NCBI RefSeq assembly: GCF_042652965.1
Contig: NZ_JBHSHL010000043.1
Location: 1-25,789, forward strand
Reading direction: 5' to 3'
DNA: 25,789 bases
Source: Filifactor villosus
GTDB taxonomy: Bacteria; Bacillota; Clostridia; Peptostreptococcales; Filifactoraceae
Shown: piece after piece, positions 16,106 to 24,974 of the stretch
Layout of the letters: every line of letters begins with the position of its first letter
Position numbering within the stretch: the first letter of the stretch is position 1
Notes under the pieces: model-generated
The model's database searches: none
Told to the model about the DNA's origin: nothing
What the model saw: only the letters and a program-made list of their open reading frames with translations
Program-made: the position numbers and the translations under genes

Positions 16106-16137
16106 GTATAAGTTTGAGAGAAGAATACCGGTATTAT

Positions 16138-16278
16138 GGAGACACCGTATAATTCAAAGAATCATCGTAAAATTACTTATATATAAGTATTGAATTTTTC
16201 TAAAGTGTTGATTTGACAAAGTTTCATTTCTTGCAAATCAATAGAAAAATCAAGATTTCATATTTGTGCGGTATTTCC
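16138..16278. repeat. Dispersed MITE-like repeat family 2, copy K
   Basis: A 141-base unit starting GGAGACACCGTATAATTC and ending TTTGTGCGGTATTTCC, whose complement GGAAATACCGCACAAA matches the start. Its core has the palindrome TGATTTGACAAAG / CTTGCAAATCA. This arm pairing is preserved in copy J by a compensating change. It is the best-bounded copy of the family. Confidence 0.6.
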
Positions 16279-16409
16279 TTATACCGATGGAAAAATTTTT
16301 GAATAGATTAATCGAACGAACGTTTATATGGTATAAATTCAAAGGAAAAGTCTCTTTCATTTGAACAAGGTTTTCTTATGATAATACATTTGTTGCAGAA
16401 GGAAAAAAT

Positions 16410-16443
16410 AAGGGTTATGATTGTAGTGTCATAACCCTTTTCA
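16410..16443 (+). terminator. Rho-independent terminator or bidirectional hairpin
   Basis: AAGGGTTATGA (16410-16420) pairs with TCATAACCCTT (16429-16439), followed by TTT. A preceding A-run means it could also work on the other strand. Confidence 0.65.
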
Positions 16444-16719
16444 GTATGATTCTATTATGGTTAGAGAAATACAATATAAATATATCTTTATATTACGGAA
16501 TGTTTCTATTAGTGGTGGTTATATGCAAGATATAATTGATCTGTATTCCTGTAGATTCTGCAAAGTGTATATTTTCAGTAGAACAATAAGTGATAGGAGA
16601 TAACCGGGAATACAGTATGTTGTAACGGAAAAGTTGAAGATGTAAAGGATTCATTTATTATAGTGAGAAGGGGGTTGTTATGTCAAAATACACAATATAA
16701 CTACACTGGAGAATTAGTA

Positions 16720-16748
16720 TTGATTCTTTTTTGTATACGAGATATTAT
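16720..16748 (+). promoter_or_regulatory. Probable promoter of the cas operon
   Basis: TTGATT (16720-16725), exactly 17 bases, then TATTAT (16743-16748). cas6 starts 53 bases later behind GGAGG. Confidence 0.45.
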
Positions 16749-16801
16749 TATCATAACAAAATTCCAGATTGCAAAATGGGGATCATGAAGGGAGGAAAAA
16801 G

Positions 16802-17524
16802 ATGAGATATCAGGTTTTAGTTTCTTTGAATAAGGCGGAGATTCCGAAGGACAAAAACAGGATGATACTTTCTTTTATGAAACATTATTTTGAGGAGAGT
16901 GATGAAAGTTTTTTTGAATCATTGTATGTGGAGGGGGGAACTAAGCGTAAGGATTTCACGTTTTCCTTGTATATGGAACATTGCGAATTCTTGAGAGATA
17001 CGATAAGGATACCGAGCAAAAGGATTTTTCTGAATTTTTCTACCTACGATTTATTGACGGGAATCCAGTTCTACAATGCTATGATTCGAGGACGGAAGAA
17101 GGAGTATGTCTATAAAGATGTCGGAATGAAGATCCAGAGGATAGAACTCAAACGAGAGACGACTTTTCGTGAAGACAAGGCAGTATTTAAAGCACTTTCG
17201 CCTTGCGTAGTAAGAGAGCATAACAAGGAAACAAATCGAGATTGGTTTCACAGTTTGAACTCCGAGGAGGGTAGAAAAATTTTTGTGGAGAATCTGAAAT
17301 ACCAGCTGTTAGATAGTATTCCTGAAGCAAGGTATGACGCAGATCAGATCGATATCTCTCTTATAAAAAACAAGGAGGTTAAGGTAAAGCATTATGGAAT
17401 AGAGGTGTTGTCCAATCTCTGCATCTTTGAGATGAAGGCGAAACCGTATATCTTGGATTATTTTTATAAGGCGGGAGCAGGTTCGCTGAAAAGTACAGGT
17501 TTTAGTATGCTCTCATCCATATAA
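16802..17524 (+). CDS. cas6: Cas6, CRISPR pre-crRNA endoribonuclease
   Basis: A 240-residue RAMP-fold RNase that cuts the CRISPR transcript inside each repeat to leave an 8-base 5' handle. The C-terminal glycine-rich loop of Cas6 is clear: GAGSLKSTGFSMLSS at about residues 225-239. The N-terminus MRYQVLVSLNKAEIPKDKNR, followed by helix-rich sequence, suits the first ferredoxin-like domain. Catalytic residues are not conserved across Cas6 and cannot be assigned by eye. Start at 16802 with GGAGG eight bases upstream; the frame continues upstream without support. It is first in the operon, 13 bases before cas8b. If the operon is active, it would process the two-spacer array remnant at 24975-25120. 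Confidence 0.9.
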   Translation: MRYQVLVSLNKAEIPKDKNRMILSFMKHYFEESDESFFESLYVEGGTKRKDFTFSLYMEHCEFLRDTIRIPSKRIFLNFSTYDLLTGIQFYNAMIRGRKKEYVYKDVGMKIQRIELKRETTFREDKAVFKALSPCVVREHNKETNRDWFHSLNSEEGRKIFVENLKYQLLDSIPEARYDADQIDISLIKNKEVKVKHYGIEVLSNLCIFEMKAKPYILDYFYKAGAGSLKSTGFSMLSSI

Positions 17525-17537
17525 AGGAGGTGAAAAA

Positions 17538-19271
17538 ATGGAGAACACCATAACGGTAAAAAACTCGGATTGGCTTTTTAACTGTGGAATCTTGGGCCTA
17601 TATAACATTCTTACTTATAAAGGGGAGGATGAAGAGATTATACTTTCGCAGGATGAATTGAGATTTCCCGTTTCAAGTCTGGACGGATTTTCGGAAAAAT
17701 ATTTTCGTTATTTTATTGACATATATGAAAAGACCTTTTCCATTTATCGAATCACCTCATTCAAAGACTTTTTGGACAATCACATCAGTTCGAAATTTAA
17801 AGACTTCAATGGTTCAAGCTTACAAAAACTCAACCTTCAAATCGAACAGACAAAGAAATACTTGAAGAGTGACAGCTATGTAAGTGCCTATCCTTTGATC
17901 GACTGCGAGTTTGATCCTTTAAAAAAAGAGAAGGAGTTGAAGAAGATCTCACTGAAAAAAAAGGAGAACATCTATGATAAGCTAGATGAGGTTCGACTTC
18001 AGATGGATCTGCTTGGAGAAGTCATAAACTTCTTTGAACGAAAGGATGTAAGAAAGTATGTCGGTGGGAAAAACACGATGTATTCGATTATCAAAAATGC
18101 ATGGGAAGGAATTAGTTTTATGAATACTCAAAACAAAAATCCTGATATGTATGATGAAATGGAGAATTACTTTGTGAATCCCTTAAAAGAGTATATTGAA
18201 GTTTCACAAGAAGAAAAAAAGAAATTTAAATATCAATGTATGACCTGTTCATCTAATATAAAGAATTTAAAGAATGGTATGGGTTTTATGAATAAAATTG
18301 GATTTGATATAGGGAAAAAAACCTCTCATGTTTGGGATTTTAATAATTACGTTGCGATTTGTCCGATATGTAGATTGGTGTACGCTTGTGTTCCTGCCGG
18401 TTTTTCTTATCTATATAACAGGGGTGTTTTTGTCAATTATTCTATGGATTTGGAGGAACTCAGAAGGATCAACAACCGCATAAAAAAAGATGTGATGTCC
18501 TCCTCCGAAAGCAAAACTTTGATTTATCAAGCATTGCAAAGACAGATGGACAAGGAGTTCAATGAAAATTCTGCCTATGAACTATCGGATGTTCAGCTGG
18601 TAAGGTTTGAGCGTGATCAAGATAAGAAGAGTGTTCACTACACTTTTAATATTTTAAGCAAGTCTGTTTTACTTACAGTTCAGAAGTCTAAAAAAGAGTT
18701 TGATAGGATACGCAATGTTTCTTTTGCGGAGGGAAAACATACCTTGTATCTTTATAATGAAGTTATGAAAAGGCTATTAAATAATGAAAATCAATTTCTG
18801 CTTATACAAAAATTAATGCACTATAAGCTGTCTATGCCCGAGAAGTCTTACAGTATGGCTACGGTAAGGGATGTCTTAAAAATCAATGTTTATTTTTTAG
18901 AGGAGGCGGGATACATGGAAAAGGGAGAAAAGGATATTATACAGATAGCAAAATCTCACGGTCATCATCTACAGAGAAGCTATGATACTTCGCAGGAAGA
19001 AGGTAGGACTCAGTCTAAGTACAACAGAAAGCTGGACGGCATTGCCTATCGGATGCTGAATGCACTTAAAACGAACAATAAACATGCATTTATGGATGTG
19101 ATGATCAATGCTCATATGTATGTACAAAAGGAGGTTCCCTCCATTTTTGCACAATACTTGGACAAGGATTTGGAATTTAAGAATATCGGATATGCTTTTA
19201 TTTCAGGTATGATCGGTTATTCCGGAAATAAAGAAGAAAATGAAGCTGAAGGAGGAAAGGGTAATGAATAA
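17538..19271 (+). CDS. cas8b: Cas8b (Cst1-type) large subunit of type I-B Cascade
   Basis: A 577-residue large subunit, expected to recognise the PAM and help load Cas3. It begins MENTITVKNSDWLFNCGILG, the usual Cst1/Cas8a1-like opening, and carries a four-Cys zinc site: Cys234-x-x-Cys237 in YQCMTCSS and Cys275-x-x-Cys278 in ICPICRLVYAC. Length fits the family. AAGGAGG lies ahead of the ATG at 17538 with near-ideal spacing. The last eight bases overlap cas7. Subtype assignment (I-B, formerly Tneap) rests on this protein with the DevR-type cas7 and Cas5t-type cas5. No frameshift or missing Cys was seen. Confidence 0.85.
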   Translation: MENTITVKNSDWLFNCGILGLYNILTYKGEDEEIILSQDELRFPVSSLDGFSEKYFRYFIDIYEKTFSIYRITSFKDFLDNHISSKFKDFNGSSLQKLNLQIEQTKKYLKSDSYVSAYPLIDCEFDPLKKEKELKKISLKKKENIYDKLDEVRLQMDLLGEVINFFERKDVRKYVGGKNTMYSIIKNAWEGISFMNTQNKNPDMYDEMENYFVNPLKEYIEVSQEEKKKFKYQCMTCSSNIKNLKNGMGFMNKIGFDIGKKTSHVWDFNNYVAICPICRLVYACVPAGFSYLYNRGVFVNYSMDLEELRRINNRIKKDVMSSSESKTLIYQALQRQMDKEFNENSAYELSDVQLVRFERDQDKKSVHYTFNILSKSVLLTVQKSKKEFDRIRNVSFAEGKHTLYLYNEVMKRLLNNENQFLLIQKLMHYKLSMPEKSYSMATVRDVLKINVYFLEEAGYMEKGEKDIIQIAKSHGHHLQRSYDTSQEEGRTQSKYNRKLDGIAYRMLNALKTNNKHAFMDVMINAHMYVQKEVPSIFAQYLDKDLEFKNIGYAFISGMIGYSGNKEENEAEGGKGNE

Positions 19272-20148
19272 TCAATTAAGTCCCAAAGGATTGACAGTTA
19301 CGGTGATTTTTGAGGCGGAAAGTGCAAACTACGGAGAGTCGGTGGGCAATGTCGCTTCCCTTAAAAAAGTGGCGAGAAACAACGGGGAACAATACTCCTA
19401 CATCTCCCGACAAGCACTCAGATATAATATGGTGGAGCAACTTGGAGAACCTCTTGCAGAGGTGGGTGCAGAAGGAAAGGGAGACAAAAAGGTGATCCAG
19501 TTCAAAAAGGATGCAACCATCAAGGATTATCCCGAAATCGACTTCTTTGGTTATTTAAAGACAGAATCCGGTACCGGAGGAAGAAAACGTTCTGCGAAAG
19601 TAAGGCTATCCCATGCGATTTCTCTGGAAACTTACAAGGGAGATTTGGATTTCCTGACAAATAAAGGTCTGGCGGATAGAATGAACGAAAATATGAATAT
19701 TGCACAGTCCGAAATTCATAAATCCTATTATCGCTATACTTTGACAGCGGATCTGGACCAAATAGGAACGGATCAGGTTGATGAGATTGAACTTCCGAAT
19801 CAAGAAAGATCGAGAAGAGTATGCAGGCTGCTCGATACCATTTCTCTGTTGTATCGAGATATCAGAGGACGGAGAGAGGATTTGAAACCTCTGTTTATCA
19901 TAGGTGGAGTATATGACACTAAGAATCCGTTTTTTCACAATGTTGTAGATGTAAAGGATAAAAAGTTGGATGTCGATTCCATCAAGAATGTGATGTTTGA
20001 ACAGATCAAACAGCATACACACAGTGCTTTGATTTCAGGGAAGTTCATCAATGATGAAGAGATTAAGAGCAAGTTGAAGTCAGTTACTATGCCTGAGTTT
20101 TTTGAACTGTTAAAGGGAGAGGTTCGTGATTACTATGAAGGCCATTAA
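19264..20148 (+). CDS. cas7: Cas7 (Cst2/DevR family) Cascade backbone subunit
   Basis: A 294-residue RAMP protein forming the helical backbone along the crRNA spacer. The N-terminus MNNQLSPKGLTVTVIFEAES followed by ANYGESVGN is characteristic of Cst2/DevR proteins. ISRQALRYNMVEQLG near residue 47 and KSYYRYTLTADLDQIGTDQ near residue 155 are further family-type segments. The ATG at 19264 has GGAGG eight bases upstream, and an upstream extension has none. It overlaps cas8b by eight bases and cas5 by 14, so the three subunits are translationally coupled, fitting their shared complex. Confidence 0.9.
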   Translation: MNNQLSPKGLTVTVIFEAESANYGESVGNVASLKKVARNNGEQYSYISRQALRYNMVEQLGEPLAEVGAEGKGDKKVIQFKKDATIKDYPEIDFFGYLKTESGTGGRKRSAKVRLSHAISLETYKGDLDFLTNKGLADRMNENMNIAQSEIHKSYYRYTLTADLDQIGTDQVDEIELPNQERSRRVCRLLDTISLLYRDIRGRREDLKPLFIIGGVYDTKNPFFHNVVDVKDKKLDVDSIKNVMFEQIKQHTHSALISGKFINDEEIKSKLKSVTMPEFFELLKGEVRDYYEGH

Positions 20149-20935
20149 AGTTCGCCTTTTTCAAGATTTGACAAATTATAAGAAGCCTACGAGTTTCCAG
20201 TTGAAGGAATCTTATCCTCTTCCACCCTATTCGACTGTAATAGGAATGGTACACAACCTGTGCCGATATGAGAATTATGTCGATATGCAAATCAGTATCC
20301 AAGGGAAATATATATCCAAAGTAAATGATCTTTATACGAGGTATGAATTTAAGAATGGTACGGAATTTAATCCCTCCAGGCATCAACTGAATGCGGATGG
20401 GTTCGGGATAGGGCAGGGGATTGCAACTGCGGAGCTTTTGTCTCAGGTAGAGCTCTTGATTCATATTTGTCCGACGGAGCAAGAGAGAGTGGAAGAGATT
20501 TATCGTGCTTTTTTAAATCCATGGGAATATCCTTCTCTGGGCAGAAGAGAAGATTTGGCTCTGATTACAGAAGTAAAGAGGACACAAATCTGTGAAAAGG
20601 AGTTGGATGAAAACAAATATATGCAAGATCATCACTACTATGCCTATGTGCCATTGAAGTATTACAAGACCACCGGAGGCAAGGACGAAATTTTGGAGTT
20701 CAGCTATTTGGGAGAATCTATTCATCGGAGCAAGCCGAAATCAGGGGTTTCAGCAAGAGGAACCAGATTTTTGTTGAATAAAGATTATTCTTTGCTAAAT
20801 TACGGAAATTCCAAAACACCGAAGTATATTCGGGTATGGAACAGGGTGGAAGTACTCTACACATCGCATATATATGCAAGTATGGATTATGATTTGTTGA
20901 GCGATGAAGACGGAGAATTTGTTCTTTTGGCATAG
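20135..20935 (+). CDS. cas5: Cas5 (Cas5t type) Cascade subunit
   Basis: A 266-residue RAMP protein that caps the 5' handle of the crRNA. MKAIKVRLFQDLTNYKKPTS followed by FQLKESYPLPPYSTVIGMVHN is the standard Cas5 N-terminus, with the glycine-containing loop expected after strand 1. Two starts are possible: the ATG at 20135 and a GTG at 20126 which is closer to GGGAGAGG. The ATG is chosen because it begins with the family's usual MKAI-like sequence. It sits 15 bases before cas3 and overlaps cas7. No truncation seen. Confidence 0.88.
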   Translation: MKAIKVRLFQDLTNYKKPTSFQLKESYPLPPYSTVIGMVHNLCRYENYVDMQISIQGKYISKVNDLYTRYEFKNGTEFNPSRHQLNADGFGIGQGIATAELLSQVELLIHICPTEQERVEEIYRAFLNPWEYPSLGRREDLALITEVKRTQICEKELDENKYMQDHHYYAYVPLKYYKTTGGKDEILEFSYLGESIHRSKPKSGVSARGTRFLLNKDYSLLNYGNSKTPKYIRVWNRVEVLYTSHIYASMDYDLLSDEDGEFVLLA

Positions 20936-20950
20936 AAAAGGAGGTAGGGC

Positions 20951-23254
20951 ATGGGAGAAAAAATGTTTTTGGCAAAGTCTTTTCAAGAGGAGAGCATTCA
21001 AGAACATACGGACTGTTTGTTTGAGGAGTACAGAAGATTGAAACTTCTGTACCCTTCTTGCAAAGTAAACTGGGAGCTACTGGAGCTTGCTTGTCTGTAT
21101 CACGATTTGGGAAAAATGAACCCAAGTTTTCAAGACAAGATTAGAAATAAGAAGGTATCCAATAAGGATATCCCTCATGGGATCCTCAGTACTTTATTTT
21201 TGGATGGCAGGGCTTTGGTAAAGAAATTTTCGAAAGAAGAGATCAAGCTTCTTTTCTCCTGTGTCTATTATCATCACGATAGAGAGAGCTTAGATCAGAT
21301 AGAGGAACTGGATGATCTTGTTTCCAAAGAAATTCCGATTCTTGAAGAGGTAGTTAAAGACTTCAAGTATGAAAAAATCACAATTCCCTCAAAACTTTGC
21401 TTTAGAGAAGATTATATCTCAAGATTTGTAGAATATAAGGAGAGAGAGCAGCTCTTAAATTTTGTTTTATTGAAAGGCTTTTTAAATAGAATCGATTATG
21501 CGGCGAGTGCACATATCCCTGTTGAAAATCCCAATGACTTTTTGGAAAAGGGACTTGAGAACTTTATGAAGAAGGTAAAGATTCAAGCCGAAAAAGAAGG
21601 AAGGTCGGAACCCGATTGGAATGAACTTCAACTCTATATGAAGGCTCACCGGGACAAAAATCTTGTGGTTTTGGCTCAGACGGGAATGGGAAAGACAGAG
21701 GCGGGATTGTGGTGGATAGGAGATAACAAGGGTTTTTTCACCTTGCCTATCCGAACCGCCATCAATGCAATCTATAGAAGGATCAGAGAAGACATTTTGG
21801 ATAATGAGAGCATAGACAGTCGTGTAGGTCTTCTTCACAGCGAAACCAAGGGAAAATACTTGGAACTGAAAGAGGAGATGGAAGCAAACAATAGGATAGA
21901 TACAGTGATTGATTGGAATAACTACAATACCAGTACAAGACAACTCTCGTTGCCTCTTACGGTCTGTACATTGGATCAATTGTTTCCGGCTGTATTCAGA
22001 TATAGAGGTTATGAGGCTAAACTTGCTACCTTATCCTATTCAAAGATTATCATTGATGAAATCCAGATGTATGGTCCTGAGTTGATAGGTTATTTGATTT
22101 GTGGTTTGAAAATGGTACAGGACCTAGGGGGAAAATTTGCAATTTTAACAGCTACTTTCCCCGGCTTTCTAAAAGAACTTATGGTGAAGTCGGGACTTCA
22201 GTTTGGAATGCCCGAAAAGCCCTTCGTTGATTCGCAGAAGATACGTCATAGTATTGAGTGGAGGAAAGAAGAGATCAAGAGTTCTTTTATCATGGAAAAA
22301 TATAAGGGAAATAGAGTTTTGGTAATATGTAATACGGTCAAACAATGCCAATTGCTATATGAGGAACTTCTTGATTTGATGAAGTTGGATGAGTATGAAC
22401 TCAACATACAACCGACTCTTGACAGAGAACTGAATCTGTTTCATGCAAAATTTATATACAGGGATCGATTGGAAAAAGAAACGTCTATTTTAGAATTCGG
22501 AAAATTGTTTAATAAAGACGGCCTTCCTAATGATAAGAAGGGGATTTGGATTACCAATTCTATTGCAGAAGCATCTTTGGATATTGATTTCGATGTACTT
22601 ATTACAGAACTCTCTGATGTCAATGGACTGTTCCAGAGACTAGGAAGGTGTTTTCGAAAACGGATTTGGGACAGGTACGGATATAACTGCTATGTATTTG
22701 ATGGCGGAGATGAAGTCTGTTCGGGAGTAGGATACAATATTGATAAAGAGATTTTTGAGTTGTCTAAAGAGCATTTAAGGGCTTATTTTGAGAAAGAAGC
22801 TTCTTGTGTCGATGAACAGAAGAAGATGGACTTGGTTGAAGAAATCTATGCTACTGAAAATATGAAGGAGCTTCAATATTATCAAACGGTATTGGATTGT
22901 ATCAAACAGCCAGACTTATATTTACCGGGAGAAAAAAACTCCGCTCAAGCACAGAAGTTGTTTCGTAACATCAGTTCAGAGACCATCATCCCCTCTTGCG
23001 TTTATGAAGAGAATAGAGAAGAGATTCTTCTCCTTGAAGAAATTCTGTTAGGCAAGAACTTATCTCAAGAAGAGAAGACAAGGGCACGAGAAAAGTTAAA
23101 ACTCTTTACTATGAGCGTGGAAGAGTACAGGATGACAAAAGCAAAACGAATCCGAGTTATTAGGCTGGGAAAATATGATGAGATTTATGTTGTAGAGGCA
23201 GAGTATGATGCGAACCGTGGTCTGATGAAAATATACATTCGGACGGAGAGTTAA
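20951..23254 (+). CDS. cas3: Cas3 nuclease-helicase
   Basis: A 767-residue fused HD nuclease and superfamily 2 helicase that unwinds and degrades target DNA once recruited by Cascade. The HD domain has EHT near residue 18, His51-Asp52 in YHDLGKMNPSF, PHG near residue 75, and YYHHDRES near residue 100. The helicase has Walker A AQTGMGKT (Lys248), motif II as DEIQ (Asp369-Glu370), motif III TAT (400-402), and motif VI QRLGRCFR (562-569). All catalytic positions look intact. The DEIQ form differs from the commoner DEVH/DEAH. It is last in the operon. The cas4-cas1-cas2 genes that usually follow are absent; an IS element begins 187 bases later. Confidence 0.93.
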   Translation: MGEKMFLAKSFQEESIQEHTDCLFEEYRRLKLLYPSCKVNWELLELACLYHDLGKMNPSFQDKIRNKKVSNKDIPHGILSTLFLDGRALVKKFSKEEIKLLFSCVYYHHDRESLDQIEELDDLVSKEIPILEEVVKDFKYEKITIPSKLCFREDYISRFVEYKEREQLLNFVLLKGFLNRIDYAASAHIPVENPNDFLEKGLENFMKKVKIQAEKEGRSEPDWNELQLYMKAHRDKNLVVLAQTGMGKTEAGLWWIGDNKGFFTLPIRTAINAIYRRIREDILDNESIDSRVGLLHSETKGKYLELKEEMEANNRIDTVIDWNNYNTSTRQLSLPLTVCTLDQLFPAVFRYRGYEAKLATLSYSKIIIDEIQMYGPELIGYLICGLKMVQDLGGKFAILTATFPGFLKELMVKSGLQFGMPEKPFVDSQKIRHSIEWRKEEIKSSFIMEKYKGNRVLVICNTVKQCQLLYEELLDLMKLDEYELNIQPTLDRELNLFHAKFIYRDRLEKETSILEFGKLFNKDGLPNDKKGIWITNSIAEASLDIDFDVLITELSDVNGLFQRLGRCFRKRIWDRYGYNCYVFDGGDEVCSGVGYNIDKEIFELSKEHLRAYFEKEASCVDEQKKMDLVEEIYATENMKELQYYQTVLDCIKQPDLYLPGEKNSAQAQKLFRNISSETIIPSCVYEENREEILLLEEILLGKNLSQEEKTRAREKLKLFTMSVEEYRMTKAKRIRVIRLGKYDEIYVVEAEYDANRGLMKIYIRTES

Positions 23255-23440
23255 TCAGCAATATCATTTAATCTAAAGATAGGCTGTATCATTTCAAGAA
23301 AATGGAGAGAAAAATCAGCTTTTCACATATGTAATCATCAGCAAGGCTATGTGATGATTCTGTTGAGATACCGTATACATGAATTATTTGACTTCTTACG
23401 GCACCTAATCGGTTCTAAGATCGAGCCGTTTATCTAATTT
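23255..23440. other. Remnant between cas3 and the IS element
   Basis: No gene and no trace of cas4, cas1 or cas2 was recognised. An imperfect hairpin with ACGGC (23398-23402) / GCCGT (23425-23429) ends shortly before TTATCTAATTTT and could terminate the cas transcript. It is also the left flank of the IS element and shows no sequence matching the right flank. Confidence 0.45.
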
Positions 23441-24974
23441 TCTCAAACTTCGCACATAAAAAAGTGAAAAAAAGCTTGAAATAGCAATAAAAATCAAAAA
23501 TAAAATAGCATGAAACCTTCCTATTTGGTATCATTGAATTACAACAAAAACAACACACAAAGGAGGATCATGCTATGAGCAGCAGTATAACACAAACCAT
23601 CCAAAAAGAGAACGGAATTTCCCGATCGGTACAATTATTTTTTAAGCACTTTTCTATCTCCTCGGCCTTAAAAGCATCCAACGCCTACAAGAAAAAAGGG
23701 ATCCCTGTTCTCTCGGTGTTTGAATATCTGTTCCTGCTTGCCTTCTCCAACCGAAGTCTCTACATGAGTTTGATCACTGAACGCCATACTCCAAGCTTTG
23801 CGAAAGATACCCTCTACCGATTTATGAAGAGCTCTCAGATCCACTGGATACGTTTTACAACCTTAGTTGCTTCTCGCATCATCTGCAATGCCATTGTCCC
23901 TTTGAACAAGGAGGATCGTGTGAATGTGCTGATCGTGGATGATTCCTTGGTGGAAAGAAACCGCTCTCAAAAAGTGGAACTTCTTGCAAAAACCTTTGAC
24001 CATTCAAAACACAGATACTGTTTCGGCTTTCGTATGCTTACCCTCGGATGGTCCGATGGAAGTACGTTTCTTCCTGTCAACTGCTCCCTTCTCTCCTCCC
24101 AACAAAAGAAGAATCGAGTCAGAGAAGCACAGGAAATGGATAAGAGAAGCCTCGGATACAAGAGAAGGAAACGTTCTATGCAAAAAGCAATCGAAGTGAT
24201 GCTTGAACTTCTTCGCTTCTCCAAGCAGCCTTCATTCGGTCAAAGCCATCGGCTATGAGGTAATCGCCATGGTACGAAAGAGTTCTAAGATGTTCTTTTG
24301 CTACCAAGGACAAGATCTTCCTCTAACCAAGATCTATGAGCAAAGCAAAAAGAGGAGAGGTCGAAGCCGATACCTACTTTCTGTGGATGTTGAGGTTGTC
24401 AAAGATGGAGAAGTTCTTCCTGCCAAAGTGGTATACGTTCGTAACCGAAACAAGAGAAACCAATATCTGTGTTTGATCTCTACCGATACCGCCTTAGAGG
24501 AAGAAGAGATCATCCATATCTATGGCAAGCGTTGGGACATCGAAGTATTCTTTAAAGTGTGTAAGAGTTCCTTAAAACTTGGCAAGGAATGTCGCTCTTT
24601 GTCTTACGATGCCATGACCGCTCACACGGCGGTTGTGTTTGTACGCTACATGATGCTTTCTCTCGAGAGAAGAGAAGATCAGTATAAGCGTTCGTTGGGG
24701 GAGCTGTTTCTATTGATTTACGATGAAATTTCGGATATTACATGGGTCGAAGCCTTCCGACATTTACTTGAGATGTTTGAGGCTCTTTTTCGCGAGCATA
24801 CTACTCTTTGTGAAGAACACATAGAAGAATTGTTGCATACGTTTATAGATACTCTCCCTGCGTGTATCAAATCGTTTTTTGAGCCGATACCGCGACAGGA
24901 TCTCGATAACTAAGAGGAGTCGGATATCGATGTTCCAATGTGTTTACAGGATAATCCATGTGCGAAGTTTGAGA
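23441..24974 (+). mobile_element. IS4-family insertion sequence inside a CRISPR repeat
   Basis: About 1534 bases bounded by perfect 17-bp inverted repeats: TCTCAAACTTCGCACAT (23441-23457) and ATGTGCGAAGTTTGAGA (24958-24974). It carries one broken transposase gene on the + strand. Family is given by the Y(2)R(3)E(6)K signature in the transposase. The right end joins the inside of a CRISPR repeat after what would be its seventh base. The left flank is not repeat sequence and no target duplication is visible, so the two flanks were probably not neighbours when the element inserted. Confidence 0.85.
23575..24913 (+). pseudogene. IS4-family transposase with an internal deletion and frameshift
   Basis: Two overlapping frames together make one transposase. 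The first (23575-24258) has the first catalytic Asp in VLIVDDSLVERN (Asp122 or 123) and runs normally to VMLELLRFSKQ, then goes out of frame. The second (visible from about 24215) resumes with ASPSSLHSVKAIGYEVIAMV and contains YGKRWDIEVFFKVCK, the Y(2)R(3)E(6)K signature with the catalytic Glu. In related transposases a segment ending in a Phe-Asp-Ser-Trp-Phe-type motif, which carries the second catalytic Asp, lies between these parts. It is missing here. The sequence TTCGCTTCTCCAAG at the junction fits both sides in different frames, suggesting slippage between two short copies. The enzyme should be inactive. Confidence 0.85.

Larger units (their letters stand above)
16279..16801. other. Gene-free stretch before the cas operon
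   Basis: AT-rich sequence with one terminator (16410-16443) and the probable cas promoter (16720-16748). No CRISPR repeat, leader-like array or gene was found here, so an array is not hidden upstream of cas6 in this window. Confidence 0.45.

Noticed and set aside
16003..16801. A CRISPR leader or array upstream of cas6
   Set aside because: No copy of the repeat or any regularly spaced repeat was found there; the repeats seen are dispersed element copies.
23411..23417. GGTTCTA left of the IS as the other half of the split CRISPR repeat
   Set aside because: It is in reverse orientation, 23 bases from the IS end, and only seven bases long. The missing half should read CTTATAA directly next to the IS end.
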